This document shows, piece after piece, positions 32,265 to 41,206 of a DNA stretch of 64,000 nt. Source of the DNA: Mesorhizobium onobrychidis. GTDB lineage: Bacteria > Pseudomonadota > Alphaproteobacteria > Rhizobiales > Rhizobiaceae. Position 1 is the first letter of the stretch. The number at the start of each line of letters is the position of its first letter. A program made the translations under genes and the position numbers. Location: the NCBI RefSeq assembly GCF_024707545.1, contig NZ_CP062229.1, forward strand, positions 4,755,501 through 4,819,500, in the 5' to 3' direction. Under the pieces are notes generated by a model that saw only the letters and a list, made by a program, of their open reading frames with translations, did not search any database and was not told where the DNA came from.

Positions 32265-33031
32265 CCGGCCGTCTCGAAGACAAGATCGCGCTGATCGTCG
32301 GCAGTGCGCGCGGCATCGGCAAGGGCATCGCACAGCGCTTTGCCGAAGAGGGCGCGAAACTGGTCCTGGCCGATACCGAGGTCGAGGCCGGGCAAGCGGC
32401 CGCGGACGAGGTCGGCGCTGCCTTCATCCGCACCGACATCTCGCAGATGCCCGATGCGGAGGCCGCCGTTGCGCTGGCGCTCGACCATCACGGCTGTCTC
32501 GACATCATGGTCCAGAATGCCGGCATCTATCCGTGGCAGTTGCTGGAAAACACCAGTCCGGAGGACTGGGACCGTGTCATGGCGGTCAATTTGCGCGGCA
32601 GCTTCAATGCCGCCCGTGCCGCACTGGTTCCGATGAAGGCGCAGCACTTTGGCCGCATGCTGTTCACCTCCTCCATCACCGGCCCGCACGTCACCAGCCC
32701 TGGTCACGGCCACTATTCGGCGACCAAGGCCGGCATCAACGGCCTGATCCGGTCGGCCGCTCTCGAATTCTCGGCCTATGGCATCACCGTCAACGGCGTC
32801 GAACCCGGCAATATCCTCACCGAAGCAATCCAGCTGCATCGCGGCGCCGCCTATATAAAGAACATGGAGGACTCCATACCGCTCGGCCGCCTCGGCAGCC
32901 CGCGCGACGTGGCCAATGCTTTCCTGTTCCTGGCCTCGGACGACGCCAGCTACATCACCGGCACGACTATAATCGTCGACGGCGGGCAGCTGCTGCCCGA
33001 AGGCAAGGATTTCCGGCTCCTTCCGCCATGA
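32261..33031 (+). CDS. Short-chain dehydrogenase/reductase
   Basis: 256 residues, classical SDR. Cofactor loop VGSARGIGKG (about 11-20), NAG motif VQNAGIYPW, catalytic Ser in LFTSSITG, YxxxK as HYSATKAGI, and IIVDGGQLLPEG C terminus. Asp at the end of strand 2 (VLADTE) suggests NAD rather than NADP preference. The ATG at 32261 overlaps the permease stop (ATGA), placing it in the sugar operon; it likely oxidises the imported sugar or polyol. Confidence 0.88.
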   Translation: MTGRLEDKIALIVGSARGIGKGIAQRFAEEGAKLVLADTEVEAGQAAADEVGAAFIRTDISQMPDAEAAVALALDHHGCLDIMVQNAGIYPWQLLENTSPEDWDRVMAVNLRGSFNAARAALVPMKAQHFGRMLFTSSITGPHVTSPGHGHYSATKAGINGLIRSAALEFSAYGITVNGVEPGNILTEAIQLHRGAAYIKNMEDSIPLGRLGSPRDVANAFLFLASDDASYITGTTIIVDGGQLLPEGKDFRLLPP

Positions 33032-33460
33032 TCCTCGATTTCGGCGCCGGTTTTTTTCCTGCACCAGGCAACAGCGGCAGATCATGCAGCACTTGCCATG
33101 GTTCGTCTCAAGACCGGCGACGCGGGCCAGGATGGTAGCCAAGCGACTTGGCTTCGCGCCGGAAGTTGCAGACTGAGGCTTCGCCGGACGTGCGGCGGCG
33201 CCCCCGATAAAACTCGATTCGCTACCAATACTTCAACATCGGTTTACCCGAAGTTGGTAACAGCAACGACGCTCGTTTTCATGATCAAGCAAAGGGCCTA
33301 CCTTGTCGCAGCATTGCAGCTCTCGTTTCGGCCGTCGGGGCGATTGCAACTGGTCGAGATTGTACCGCTATGAACACCTGACGGTCGCCGCGATGGCCGA
33401 TGGGAAGCCTGGCCTTGCCATGGTCTGGAAACGCGGGGACTCCGGTGCCGGGAGCGGGGC
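33032..33460. other. Intergenic region without a recognised gene
   Basis: 429 bases. Short open frames exist on both strands but none has protein-like composition or a good start site. GGAGCGGGG at 33451-33459 serves as ribosome-binding site for the next gene. Confidence 0.5.
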
Positions 33461-34576
33461 TTGAGCGTCATTCGCGCCCTGGAAGGTGCCGATCTTCCGG
33501 CAGTCGCGGGCATGTTTCAACGCGTGCTGCGCAAAGAGCGGACCGAAGCACCGGCCGCGCTCATCGACTATATGAGACGGTTTTATCTGGAGGCGCCCGG
33601 TTGCGGAGGCGAACTCCGCTCGCTTGTCCATGTCAACGACGCCGGCCGCATCTCCGGGTTTGTCGGCGTTCACGTGTTGCCGATGCAATTCAACGGCCGA
33701 CAATTACGCGCCGCCATCTGCAGCTCGCTCATGGTCGAGGATCATGAGCGCGACCCGATGGCCGGAGCCCGCTTGTTGAAAGCTTACCTGGACGGTCCGC
33801 AGGACATCTCCTTCAGCGAGACGGCCAATGATATTTCCACGAAATTGTGGACCCGGCTGCGCGGCGTTGTCCTGCCGCAATACAGCCTTGACTGGGTACG
33901 CGTGATGCGGCCGTCGAGCTTTGTGCTCGGCCTTTCCGCCAGTCGCATGAAGCTTGCCAGAATGCTTAATCCGTTTGCGCATGCCCTCGACCGATTTTAT
34001 TGCAGGCGAATGAAGTCAAGCGAACGACGCTGGTCCGGTGTGGCGGCGGACGGGGCAGGCCATGGCGCTTTTCGGACGTCGGAAATCGACAGCGGCACAT
34101 TTGCCACGCTCGTCGAACCGTTGACCGCCCAGTTCGCCCTGCGCCCGGCGTGGGCGGAAAGCCAACTTGCTCATATCCTGACCGATGCGGCACAAAAGCT
34201 GGATCTGGGCGAGCTTGTCTACGTTTCCGTGGCATCGCCAGTCGGCAGCAATGTCGGCGCATTCGCCTATCACGTACGGGCGGGTGAAATCGGTCGCGTG
34301 CTGCAGATCCTCGCCCTCCCCGGCCAGGCGGGTTCCGTCATCGACTGCCTGATCGATCATGCCGCCGTACGCGGCGTCAGCGGCCTGCGCGGACGCATTC
34401 AACCCGCACTTCTGGAAGCAATGCTTGGGCGACGCATAGCTTTCCTAACCGTTGCCTCGACCGTGGTGCATTCACGCGATCCCGAGCTTTTGGATGCCAT
34501 GAAGAACTCGCAAGCTTTCCTGAACGGGCTTGCGGGCGAGCAGTGGAGCCGCCTGATCGGCGGCCGCTTCACCTGA
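33461..34576 (+). CDS. GNAT-like acyltransferase of unknown function
   Basis: 371 residues. N-terminal half (about 1-110) has a GNAT-like pattern: IRALEGADLPAVAGMFQRVLR, FVGVHVLPMQFNGRQLRAAIC and a SLMVEDHERDPMAGARLLKAY stretch in the acetyl-CoA-binding position. The rest is unassigned. I recall similar proteins near asnB-type genes in polysaccharide or natural-product clusters, which fits the neighbourhood. The start is TTG 33461, supported by GGAG 6 bases upstream; no ATG is well placed. It converges on the monooxygenase gene and could act in the same pathway. No signal peptide. Confidence 0.6.
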   Translation: MSVIRALEGADLPAVAGMFQRVLRKERTEAPAALIDYMRRFYLEAPGCGGELRSLVHVNDAGRISGFVGVHVLPMQFNGRQLRAAICSSLMVEDHERDPMAGARLLKAYLDGPQDISFSETANDISTKLWTRLRGVVLPQYSLDWVRVMRPSSFVLGLSASRMKLARMLNPFAHALDRFYCRRMKSSERRWSGVAADGAGHGAFRTSEIDSGTFATLVEPLTAQFALRPAWAESQLAHILTDAAQKLDLGELVYVSVASPVGSNVGAFAYHVRAGEIGRVLQILALPGQAGSVIDCLIDHAAVRGVSGLRGRIQPALLEAMLGRRIAFLTVASTVVHSRDPELLDAMKNSQAFLNGLAGEQWSRLIGGRFT

Positions 34577-34765
34577 AGCATTCAGTCGTGCGGGAGCGAA
34601 GTTATTGGCTGATCGTTGGAGGCCTTTGCCTTCGCTCAGTGGGAACGTCGCTAAGGGGCGAGACGTGACCTGGTGGCGGCGCAAGGCGGTGGCTGACGAT
34701 CTGCCGGCCTCTGACACTGATCCCGGCCCTGACTGTCAGGAGCTTCTTGACTATGCCAAAGGCGG

Positions 34766-36022
34766 TCACGAATGCCCTGCGATATGTTCGACAAGGCGAG
34801 GTGCTTCCTCGGCGATCACCAAGATGATGCCTGACTTGCGTGTGGAGGCGAAGTCCAGCCCTGCGAAGTAAAGGCCCGGCAGGGCGGCCACGCCATCCAC
34901 GTGAACAGGCTGTCCCGCGTTGTCGAGCGCACCGGGAAGCCTCATCCAACTGAAATCGCCCTTAAAGCCCGTGCACCACACCACGCTCGTTACGCCGGAG
35001 CGGGAGAGATCGAGCGAACCGATCGTCGGGTTCGGCTGACGCATCGCGACCGTCTCCGCCGGGTCGGGCTCCGCAACGGGTGCATCGATCCCCATGCGGC
35101 TGATATAGTCGTCGACATGGCGTTTGACATTTTCGGAGGCTTCATCCGCAAAGCGGACATTCGCTTCGAGATCGTCGGCAAACGAGAGGTTGCCGCCATC
35201 CTCGATGCCGGTGAGACGCCCAAGCAGCACGACACCTCGGGCGCTGAGCGCTTGAAGGCTTATCGTGTGCACCGACCCGAGCACGCCACGCGGCGGGATG
35301 CGTCCCGCAAGTCGAATGACATCCTCCCGGCAGACGTCGAGAAACCCGCTTTCGAGCAGCCAGACCATGATGTCGCGACCCCGGTAGCGCCGTGGAAGCC
35401 GTCCGACACGACTGGTCGCAAGGAAGACCGTTCGACCCGTGTCTGCCAATTCCTCCGCGATCTGAGCACCAGATTGGCCGCTTCCGACCACCAGCACCGC
35501 TCCATCGGGCAGATCGGCAGCGCTGCGGTAGCCGGAAGCGTCGATCTGGCGGAGAGCTGGCGACAACGCGGCGGCCCAGACCGGGCGCACCGGACAATTC
35601 AGGCTGCCGCTTGCGACGATCACATTGCGCGCCCAAAGCGTGCCCTGTGAGGTGGTCAGCCGATAGGCGCCATTCTCGTGCGTGAGTTCGCTTACCGCAG
35701 TATCCGGTTCGATCGGTAGCGCGTTGCGCCCGGCGAAATCCTCAAGGAGAGTGACGAACTGATCGCGCGTCAGGGCACCATCCGGATCCGGACCGTCATA
35801 GCAATCGCCCGGCATGACGGTCTGCACGTTGGGAGTATTCATCCGAAATAAATCCCATCGCTGTGTGCGCCAGGTCTCTCCTATGCGGCCCCGCTCCAAT
35901 ACGCTGTGGCGCAGGCCCCGTCGCGCCAGCCAATAGCTGACACCCAGGCCGGCCCAGCCGGCCCCGATGACGACAGCATCGAGAACATCGCCGCCATCGG
36001 TCATTTGCTGCGGTGATCTCAT
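34766..36022 (-). CDS. FAD-dependent monooxygenase (flavin-containing monooxygenase-like)
   Basis: About 418 residues. FAD-binding AVVIGAGWAGLG near the N terminus, a second NAD(P)-binding GxGxxG in VLVVGSGQSGAQIAEEL, and late VVWCTGFKGDFSWM matching the ATG-type motif of FMO/Baeyer-Villiger-like enzymes. Probable N- or S-hydroxylase or ketone monooxygenase; substrate unknown. Start uncertain among ATG 36046, 36022 and 36004; 36022 is chosen for a GGGGGCG stretch upstream. Lies 364 bases beyond the nadE-like gene and its terminator, so it is a separate transcript. Confidence 0.75.
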   Translation of the reverse strand: MRSPQQMTDGGDVLDAVVIGAGWAGLGVSYWLARRGLRHSVLERGRIGETWRTQRWDLFRMNTPNVQTVMPGDCYDGPDPDGALTRDQFVTLLEDFAGRNALPIEPDTAVSELTHENGAYRLTTSQGTLWARNVIVASGSLNCPVRPVWAAALSPALRQIDASGYRSAADLPDGAVLVVGSGQSGAQIAEELADTGRTVFLATSRVGRLPRRYRGRDIMVWLLESGFLDVCREDVIRLAGRIPPRGVLGSVHTISLQALSARGVVLLGRLTGIEDGGNLSFADDLEANVRFADEASENVKRHVDDYISRMGIDAPVAEPDPAETVAMRQPNPTIGSLDLSRSGVTSVVWCTGFKGDFSWMRLPGALDNAGQPVHVDGVAALPGLYFAGLDFASTRKSGIILVIAEEAPRLVEHIAGHS

Positions 36023-36349
36023 AATCGCCCCCGGCAATCTCGCCATCCCCGCGCAGCATTAAGCCTTGTCCACGGCAACGAGTCCAGCACCGCCGATTTC
36101 CGTCCGACTGGCCGAGCGCATTCCGGTTCGCCAGCCTCTCGCCAGACCACAAGGCGAACCCGAGAACCTCCAACGTAGTCTCCATCGAGAAACTCCCTTT
36201 GCTCGTCCACGGAAAGCCGATCACAGATCAAGACGGGACAGGGCAATGTGGGGGCGGAACATCGGTCACCCTGAAGCGCTCGCCGTGGCTAATGCATGTC
36301 GCGCAAAAGTGTGCAGCGGTTTTGCGATAACGACATGCATAAAAACAAC

Positions 36350-36399
36350 AACCTAAAGCGCACCGCATGAGGCCGGTCAAACGCGACGCGCTTTAGGTT
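36350..36399 (-). terminator. Terminator after the asnB-ACP-ligase-nadE operon
   Basis: 12-bp perfect arms AACCTAAAGCGC (36350-36361) and GCGCTTTAGGTT (36388-36399) with a 26-base loop. On the minus strand it is followed by TTGTTGTTTTT. It sits 11 bases after the nadE-like stop. The rest of the gap 36023-36410 shows no gene. Confidence 0.7.
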
Positions 36400-36410
36400 G
36401 GAGAGGCAGC

Positions 36411-37418
36411 TCAGGTATCGACTTCCTCGACCTCATTAACGAGTTGCGGACGCAGGTGCAGATAGCGCGTCGCCTTGCGCTTGGCCGCGATGTCGGTCCA
36501 GACGCGTTCAACTTGCGAGGCAGTCAGTCCCGCCGCCTGCCCCACCACTTCGGCGGCCACGCCGTTGTTGAGGCCGCAAAGGCAAAGATCCATGCGGTCA
36601 TAGGGAAGCGAGAAGTAGAACTCCTCCTGCGTCTGTGCCAGCGAATAGGTATCGGTGGTCGGCGGCCGGATACGGATTTCCTCGGGAACGCCGAGATAGG
36701 CCGCGAGCGTGTAGACCTGCGTTTTATAGAGGTGGGCGATCGGCTTGACGTCCGCCGCGCCGTCACCGTTCTTGACGAAGAAGCCCTGATCGTATTCCAG
36801 CCGGTTGGGCGTTCCAAGAACGGCGAAGTTCAGGCGGTCGGCATGAAAATATTCGATCTGTTTGCGGGTGCGCTGCTTCATGTTGGTTGCGGCGACGATA
36901 CCGAGATAGACCTGGAGTGGCATTCTTATTTTGGTCTGCTTGCCATTGGGGTCCTGCACCACCAGCGACGAAATATTGTAGCCCTCGCCCTCGAGGGCGT
37001 TCGCAATCACGATCTTCGAGGCCCAGCCTTCGCCGTATTCCGGGACCAATTCGCGGATGAAAGCGTCGCGACGATCGTAGCAGCCCATCGCACGCAGGGC
37101 CGGCCCGATATCCTCTGCGATAGCCTCGACACCGAAAGTATCGGCGACAAGGCGGCCGAGCCGTAGACTTTCCGGATCGGAATCGTTTTCCGGCATGAAG
37201 AGGCAAAGTACATTCTGGTGGCCGACGGCGCGCGCGGCCAAGGCGACCGAAACGCTGGAATCGATCCCGCCGGAAAGACCGAGCACGAGGCCGCGCTTGC
37301 GGATGCCGCGCAACTGCTTGCGCAAGGCCGTCACGATCCTGTCCGTTTCGACGGCGGGGTCGATCGCCAGAGCCTGCGCCAGAAAGGTCTGCGCGTCCTG
37401 GGTCGGGCGAACACTCAC
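36411..37418 (-). CDS. nadE: NAD synthetase-like (NadE) ATP-pyrophosphatase without a glutaminase domain
   Basis: 335 residues. PP-loop GLSGGIDSSVSVAL (about 47-60), FAVLGTPNRLEYDQGFFVKNGDGAAD, and IRIRPPTTDTYSLAQTQEEFYFSLPY as in ammonia-dependent NAD synthetases. It lacks the N-terminal nitrilase/glutaminase domain, so it needs free ammonia or a partner. The ATG overlaps the stop of the acyl ligase gene (ATGA). Either a genuine NAD synthetase or a co-opted amidating enzyme for the product of this cluster; context favours the second, sequence cannot decide. Confidence 0.82.
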   Translation of the reverse strand: MSVRPTQDAQTFLAQALAIDPAVETDRIVTALRKQLRGIRKRGLVLGLSGGIDSSVSVALAARAVGHQNVLCLFMPENDSDPESLRLGRLVADTFGVEAIAEDIGPALRAMGCYDRRDAFIRELVPEYGEGWASKIVIANALEGEGYNISSLVVQDPNGKQTKIRMPLQVYLGIVAATNMKQRTRKQIEYFHADRLNFAVLGTPNRLEYDQGFFVKNGDGAADVKPIAHLYKTQVYTLAAYLGVPEEIRIRPPTTDTYSLAQTQEEFYFSLPYDRMDLCLCGLNNGVAAEVVGQAAGLTASQVERVWTDIAAKRKATRYLHLRPQLVNEVEEVDT

Positions 37419-38962
37419 TGCGCGGCCTCCATCATCTCTGCCGCAAGCCGACGGCTGACCTTGCCCGTATCCGTCTTCGGCAGTTCCCGGCGGAACTCGA
37501 TGACCTTGGGGACCATGAAGTCCTCAAGGTGACGTGCGCAATGGCGCATGACATCTTTTTCGCTGAGCTTCGGGTCCGAGCGTACGACGAATGCGCCGAT
37601 CGCATGCCCGAGCACCGGATCCGGCACGCCGACGACAACGGCTTCCGCGACGCCGGGATGGGCGTGAAGCACGGCTTCCACTTCCTTCGGGGCCACCTTC
37701 TCTCCCCGCGTCTTTATGATGTCGTCCTTGCGGCCGACGAAATAGAGAAAGCCGTCCTCATCGGTCCTGAACAGGTCACCGGTGTAGAGAACCTTCTCCC
37801 AAGGAACCGGGCCCGCTCTGAGCACTCGTTCCGTCGCAGCTTCGTTTCGCCAATAACCTTGCATGACGTGCGGTCCGCGAATGACCAGTTCACCCGCTAC
37901 GCCTGGCGGCACGCGTTGCCCGTGGTCGTCGACGACAAAGGCTTCGGTGTTCGGGATGGCTATTCCGACCGACCCCGGCCGGCGATCGAGCTCCTCGGGC
38001 GGCAGGTAGGTGCAGCGCTTGCATTCCGTCAGGCCATACATCGAATAGAGCCTGACACCGGGAAAAAGGAATCGCAGACGTTCTATATGAGCCGGCGGCA
38101 AGGCAGCCGCCGTGTTGGAAATATAGCGAACGCTGGGCAGGAAGCCCGGCGTCAGGTCACGCATCTGCAGGATCATCGCTGCCATCGTGGGCACAAGCGG
38201 AAAACCGGTGGCGCCTTCCTCGCGGATACGCTCAAAGATCGCTTGAGGAAAGGCGAAGGACTTCTCGAGCACGAGCGTGGCGCCGAGCCTGACGGCCATC
38301 AGCAACTGATAGAGGCCATAGTCGAAAGAGAGTGGAAGGACATTCAGAATGATGTCATCGGGCGTGTTACGCAGATAGGTGGTGATGGAGTCCGCTGCCG
38401 CGTCGCAATTGCGGTGCGTCATCATCACGCCCTTGGGCCGGCCCGTTGAGCCTGAGGTGTAGATCAACATCGCAAGATCGACGTCAATGCCACGGTGGTC
38501 TATCTCTCTGGCTTCGAGCGTCAGGCAGTCCGCCAGGGATGCAGCCCCTACCGGGCATTGGCCATCGGCACCAGCGGTCGAAGCCACGAAGATGCCGGTT
38601 TTGCCGTGCGATCCGCAGGCTTCAGCGACCACGGGCATCAGTTTTGCTTGCGTGAGGATCGCCGCAGCGTCGCAATCGGCAATAATGTAGGCAAGCTTGT
38701 CGGCCTTGGTGGATGGGTTGACCGGACTGAAGGTCGCACCTGCCTTGAGGACGGCGAAAATCGAAACCGCGGCCTCCCAGCAATTGTCCATGAAAACGAT
38801 GACGCGGTCATCGCGCCTGACGCCGTTCAGGAAAAGGGCTGCGGCAAGGCGGCTCGAAAGATCGTCCAGTTCTTCGTAGCGCAGCCTTTTATGCGTGGTG
38901 ATCAATGCCGTTTTGGCGGGATGGGCAGCGGCCTTTGCGGCCAGAAAATGTTCGATCCGCAC
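37415..38962 (-). CDS. AMP-dependent acyl ligase (acyl-CoA/ACP synthetase)
   Basis: 515 residues of the ANL superfamily. P-loop YTSGSTGRPKG, SMYGLTECKR (A5), YTGDLFRTDEDGFLYF (A7), GRKDDIIKTRGEKVAPKEVE (A8) and catalytic Lys in LPKTDTGKVSRR. It adenylates a carboxylic acid and, with an ACP gene directly upstream, probably loads it onto that carrier. Start GTG 38962 (VRIEHFLAAKAA) is supported by GAGGAG 6 bases before it; the open frame to 39100 overlaps the ACP gene and lacks similarity. Resembles ligases found in exopolysaccharide and exosortase-type clusters. Confidence 0.87.
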   Translation of the reverse strand: MRIEHFLAAKAAAHPAKTALITTHKRLRYEELDDLSSRLAAALFLNGVRRDDRVIVFMDNCWEAAVSIFAVLKAGATFSPVNPSTKADKLAYIIADCDAAAILTQAKLMPVVAEACGSHGKTGIFVASTAGADGQCPVGAASLADCLTLEAREIDHRGIDVDLAMLIYTSGSTGRPKGVMMTHRNCDAAADSITTYLRNTPDDIILNVLPLSFDYGLYQLLMAVRLGATLVLEKSFAFPQAIFERIREEGATGFPLVPTMAAMILQMRDLTPGFLPSVRYISNTAAALPPAHIERLRFLFPGVRLYSMYGLTECKRCTYLPPEELDRRPGSVGIAIPNTEAFVVDDHGQRVPPGVAGELVIRGPHVMQGYWRNEAATERVLRAGPVPWEKVLYTGDLFRTDEDGFLYFVGRKDDIIKTRGEKVAPKEVEAVLHAHPGVAEAVVVGVPDPVLGHAIGAFVVRSDPKLSEKDVMRHCARHLEDFMVPKVIEFRRELPKTDTGKVSRRLAAEMMEAAQ

Positions 38963-38984
38963 GGACGCTCCTCGCCGATGGCGC

Positions 38985-39248
38985 CTACGCTGCCAGCGTT
39001 TCTGCTTTCGCCTTGATGAAGGACGAAATACGGTCAACCGAATCCAGGTTGGCCGGTACAATGTCGGAATCGACCATCGCAATACCGAAATTGTCCTCAA
39101 TGAAAGCCACGAGTTCCACCACGGCGGTCGAGTCGATGATGTCGTTCTCGATCAGCGAGGCTGTATCTGCAAGTTCGTACGACGTGTCGCCAAACAAGAA
39201 GTTGTCAACGATAAAGGCTCTGACCTTGTCCTTGATTGTTATCATCAT
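38985..39248 (-). CDS. Acyl carrier protein
   Basis: 87 residues. Four-helix carrier with the phosphopantetheine attachment Ser in ENDIIDSTAVVELVAFIE (DS motif). Acidic throughout, as usual for ACPs. ATG 39248 (MMITIKD) follows AAGGA with 5-base spacing; the upstream open frame overlaps asnB. It needs a 4'-phosphopantetheinyl transferase encoded elsewhere. Too divergent from AcpP to be the housekeeping copy; a dedicated carrier for the adjacent ligase. Confidence 0.87.
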   Translation of the reverse strand: MMITIKDKVRAFIVDNFLFGDTSYELADTASLIENDIIDSTAVVELVAFIEDNFGIAMVDSDIVPANLDSVDRISSFIKAKAETLAA

Positions 39249-39268
39249 TTTTTCCTTCCCTGGATTTC

Positions 39269-41206
39269 TCAGGCCGCTCGTGCTGCGCTGACTTCTTGGC
39301 TGGTGAAATTTTTCTGCCACAGTTGGGTCGATAGGATGCCGACGAAGGCCGCGTTGTCGCGGAACCCGGACGCTGGCTGCGTGCGGCATTTCTCATGAAG
39401 GTTCGCCACCGCCTTGGCGTTGAACAGTCCGCCGGCAGCGATGCTCGCTTCACTCAGCAAGTCGCGGACATAGTCCAGTTCCCCGGCTCCAACGAAGGAG
39501 CGGGCTTCTGGAGCCCGGTAAGGCTGTTTGGTACGCTCCCGGATCGCGGTGGGAAGCAGGTGCTTGGCTGCCTTGCGCAGTATGTGCTTTTCGACCAATC
39601 CCTTCAGCTTCATTTCCGGCGGAAGTCTCCCTGCGAACTCCACCAAGCGATGGTCGAGGAAAGGGAACCGTCCTTCGATACCGTGCGCCATGGCCATGCG
39701 ATCGCCTTGGCTGGACAGGATATAACCCGGCAGGAGGAAGCGGGTTTCGAGATATTGCGCCTGATGCAGCGGGTGCCACAGGGAAAATGCTTGGGGCAAC
39801 CGGCTGACCAGGTCCTCGGCGGCATCATAGCCCTTCAACGTCGCACGCAGGTCGCCGGAAAAGAAAATCTTTGCCGCCGCCGTCGTCTTGAAGCGCGGCC
39901 GATGCGAGAACAGCGGATCGTCGAGGGCAGCGTTGCCGGTGCCAAAGAATGCAGACAGGTACTCCACGGATTGCTGTTGCAGACCAGGCAGATAGGGATA
40001 AAGCCTGCGGAACAGCTGCGGCCTCATGCGCGATGCCGGCTGACGTCCGCAGAACCGCCGAACACGCGCTTCCCTAAAGACATCGTAGCCGGCGAAGACC
40101 TCGTCGGCGCCCTCGCCGGTCAGCACCACTTTGAGGCCAGCCTGCCGAACAAGGCCGGACAACTGGTAGAGAGGTGCCGGTGCCGTGCGGATGATCGGCC
40201 GCTCGGCAAAGCGGATGACTTCGGGGAAGACGCCGGCGATATCGCCGGCACGGCAGGCAACGGTTCGATGCCGGGCGCCAAGTGCTGAAGCCATTTCGGT
40301 CTGGAAAGCGCTCTCGTCGTGCTCGGCGCTGTCGAACGTCACGGAAAACGTCTGCAGTCTCCGAGGAGTCATGCCGGCGGCAAGCGCCGAAACAAGAGAT
40401 GAATCGAGCCCGCCCGAAAGATAAGAACCGACTGGCACGTCGGCGCGCATGCGAAGCCTCACCGCATCGGTCAAAAGGGCCTGCAGTTCGTCGGCCGCAT
40501 CGTCCTCGTTCGTGACCTTCGACGGCGCATCCCGATGCGGATAGTCGAGGTGCCAATAGCGTTTGACCGTGACTTGCTCCTGTGTCGCGATCAACACGCT
40601 TGCCGGCTCCAGCTCGTGGATATTGCGGAAAGCCGTGCGGGGAGCGATCGGCGCCCACAGCGTAAAGATCTGGTCGAGTGCAATCGGATCGATTTCGGCC
40701 GAGACGCCGGGGACCTTCAGGAGGGCTTTGATCTCCGACGCAAAGTAAAGCACGCCGTCCTTGCTCGTGTAGAACAGCGGCCGGACACCCATCCGGTCTC
40801 GGGCAAGCACCATACGCCGATGCCTGTTATCCCATATCGCGAAGGCGAAATCACCGTTCAGAAGCGACAGGCAGTCTTCGCCCATCTCGTCATACAGGTG
40901 CAGGATGACCTCTGTGTCGCTCGACGTACGGAAGCGCCGGCCCTTGGCTATCAGCCCTTCGCGCAGTTCCAGGTAGTTGAAAATCTCGCCGTTGAACGCA
41001 ATCGTCAAATTGCCTGACACGTCGGACATCGGCTGCTGGCCATCACCGATCCCGATCACCGACAGCCGCGCATGCCCGAGCCCAGCGTCCGGTGTTACAA
41101 ATTTCCCTTGCTCATCCGGCCCGCGATGGGCGATCGCAGCTATCATGCGCGCAAGCAAAGCTTCCGCATCCCGGATCGAACCGAAATAGCCCCCGAATCC
41201 GCACAT
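39269..41206 (-). CDS. asnB: Glutamine-hydrolysing asparagine synthetase-like amidotransferase
   Basis: 645 residues. Class II glutaminase domain begins at Cys2 (MCGFGGYFGS) with AHRGPDEQG, FNGEIFNYLELR and the SDTEVILHLYDE motif. The synthetase domain has the PP-loop SYLSGGLDSSLVSAL (about 265) and VLTGEGADEVFAGYD. Complete for ammonia release and amide transfer. Standard AsnB is about 550-650 residues. In natural-product clusters such proteins amidate carboxylates other than aspartate. First gene of a four-gene operon whose promoter should lie in the A/T-rich stretch 41260-41360. Confidence 0.9.
   Translation of the reverse strand: MCGFGGYFGSIRDAEALLARMIAAIAHRGPDEQGKFVTPDAGLGHARLSVIGIGDGQQPMSDVSGNLTIAFNGEIFNYLELREGLIAKGRRFRTSSDTEVILHLYDEMGEDCLSLLNGDFAFAIWDNRHRRMVLARDRMGVRPLFYTSKDGVLYFASEIKALLKVPGVSAEIDPIALDQIFTLWAPIAPRTAFRNIHELEPASVLIATQEQVTVKRYWHLDYPHRDAPSKVTNEDDAADELQALLTDAVRLRMRADVPVGSYLSGGLDSSLVSALAAGMTPRRLQTFSVTFDSAEHDESAFQTEMASALGARHRTVACRAGDIAGVFPEVIRFAERPIIRTAPAPLYQLSGLVRQAGLKVVLTGEGADEVFAGYDVFREARVRRFCGRQPASRMRPQLFRRLYPYLPGLQQQSVEYLSAFFGTGNAALDDPLFSHRPRFKTTAAAKIFFSGDLRATLKGYDAAEDLVSRLPQAFSLWHPLHQAQYLETRFLLPGYILSSQGDRMAMAHGIEGRFPFLDHRLVEFAGRLPPEMKLKGLVEKHILRKAAKHLLPTAIRERTKQPYRAPEARSFVGAGELDYVRDLLSEASIAAGGLFNAKAVANLHEKCRTQPASGFRDNAAFVGILSTQLWQKNFTSQEVSAARAA

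Noticed and set aside
33098-33373. 91-residue open frame between the SDR and the acyltransferase-like gene
   Set aside because: No convincing start site or protein-like pattern.
36019-36246. Small open frames between the monooxygenase and nadE-like genes
   Set aside because: Low-complexity, Arg-rich and poorly started; no support as genes.
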